Below, piece after piece: positions 5,480 through 5,770 of a DNA stretch of 5,770 bases; positions within the stretch are counted from its first letter, which is position 1; each line of letters opens with the position of its first letter. This DNA comes from Gemmatimonadales bacterium. Lineage in GTDB: Bacteria > Gemmatimonadota > Gemmatimonadetes > Gemmatimonadales > GWC2-71-9. The stretch spans positions 1 to 5,770 of the forward strand of contig JABDII010000433.1 of the NCBI GenBank assembly GCA_013003805.1, given 5' to 3'. The notes beneath the pieces were generated by a model. The model ran no database searches. It was not told the DNA's origin and saw nothing but the letters and a program-made list of their open reading frames with translations. The translations under genes were made by a program, and so were the position numbers.

Positions 5480-5770
5480 ATGGCACACGGCGTTCCTGTC
5501 ATGCAGGCTCTCAGCCGGATCGAGGGTCTCCTCCAGCTCAGTGGTTTCGTCCAGGCACTCGGTTACGAGCACACCTGGGAAGAGATCCCTGCGACCACGT
5601 GGATGGGTCTGAGTCGTTGGAGTCGGAGCATTCATCGAGCAGCAGCTGTCGGTCGTCTCGGTAGCTTCACGTGGTACGCGGTTGAAGCTCCTGACCCTGC
5701 ATCGGTATCACGCAATATCGCCACCAGACTGGCACAGCGCGGAGAGCATGCCGGCGTGATGACGTTGGAT
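5480..5770 (+). CDS. Partial protein of unknown function, cut by window edge
   Basis: A frame that opens after the TAA at 5441 and stays open to the last base: 97 codons from the ATG at 5480, or 90 from the alternative ATG at 5501. The N-terminal part (LLQLSGFVQALGYEHTWEEI, following the start) is helical. It is followed by GRLGSFTWYAVEAPDP and then RLAQRGEHAGVMTLD, which reads like a beta-strand/helix alternation. I do not recognise the family. A faint resemblance to the N-termini of large Eco57I-like methyltransferases is a guess only. By hand count about 61% of codons from 5501 end in G or C, against 78% in the preceding gene, so its history may differ. No Shine-Dalgarno sequence is seen at either start. 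Confidence 0.45.
   Translation, partial: MAHGVPVMQALSRIEGLLQLSGFVQALGYEHTWEEIPATTWMGLSRWSRSIHRAAAVGRLGSFTWYAVEAPDPASVSRNIATRLAQRGEHAGVMTLD

Noticed and set aside
5407..5664. 85-codon plus-strand frame ending at 5664
   Set aside because: It overlaps the frame that is open to the window edge and has a serine-rich, low-complexity end; I judge it a shadow.

Overview
This is a GC-rich bacterial chromosomal window that looks like ordinary housekeeping territory. There are no mobile genes, rRNA, tRNA or CRISPR arrays. The protein types (a CrtQ-like membrane GT2, an S66 L,D-carboxypeptidase, an FmdB zinc ribbon, a CoA-type NUDIX, a stand-alone RsbRD_N-like domain), the weak Shine-Dalgarno signals and the intergenic short-period repeats suggest an environmental lineage such as Gemmatimonadota. 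That placement is inference from style, not from a marker gene.

Layout. The left half (332-3129) is read on the minus strand. Its order of transcription is ldcA-like L,D-carboxypeptidase (GTG start at 3129), a 152 bp gap filled by a repeat, a dienelactone-hydrolase-like alpha/beta hydrolase, an FmdB-family zinc ribbon protein, and a CoA-pyrophosphatase-type NUDIX hydrolase. The last two overlap by 16 nt and are probably translationally coupled. The right half is read on the plus strand. A sigma70-like promoter (3120-3148) lies over the start of the carboxypeptidase gene and faces right. It would drive an RsbRD_N-like sensor/regulator and, 27 bp later, a membrane-anchored GT2 glycosyltransferase. 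After a 189 bp repeat-filled gap comes a small acidic orphan protein (83 aa), and then a reading frame that runs off the right edge.

The most distinctive content is not protein-coding. Three separate intergenic regions (1-331, 2015-2166, 4891-5108) each hold short tandem arrays of 7, 8 or 12 bp words. Within each region, arrays in one orientation are accompanied by the reverse complement of the same word. The word differs between loci: TGTGAGT every 12 bp, GTAGGAAT/TACTTCC, and AGTCGGA/GACTTNN. At the third locus the left arm runs into the end of the glycosyltransferase gene, encoding its last residues and its stop codon. This 'same architecture, different word' arrangement is the main thing to follow up.

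Functionally, the carboxypeptidase (peptidoglycan recycling) and the glycosyltransferase point to envelope metabolism. The NUDIX and alpha/beta hydrolase are general housekeeping or clean-up enzymes. No defence or biosynthetic cluster can be supported. The partial frame at the right edge could be the start of something larger that this window does not show.
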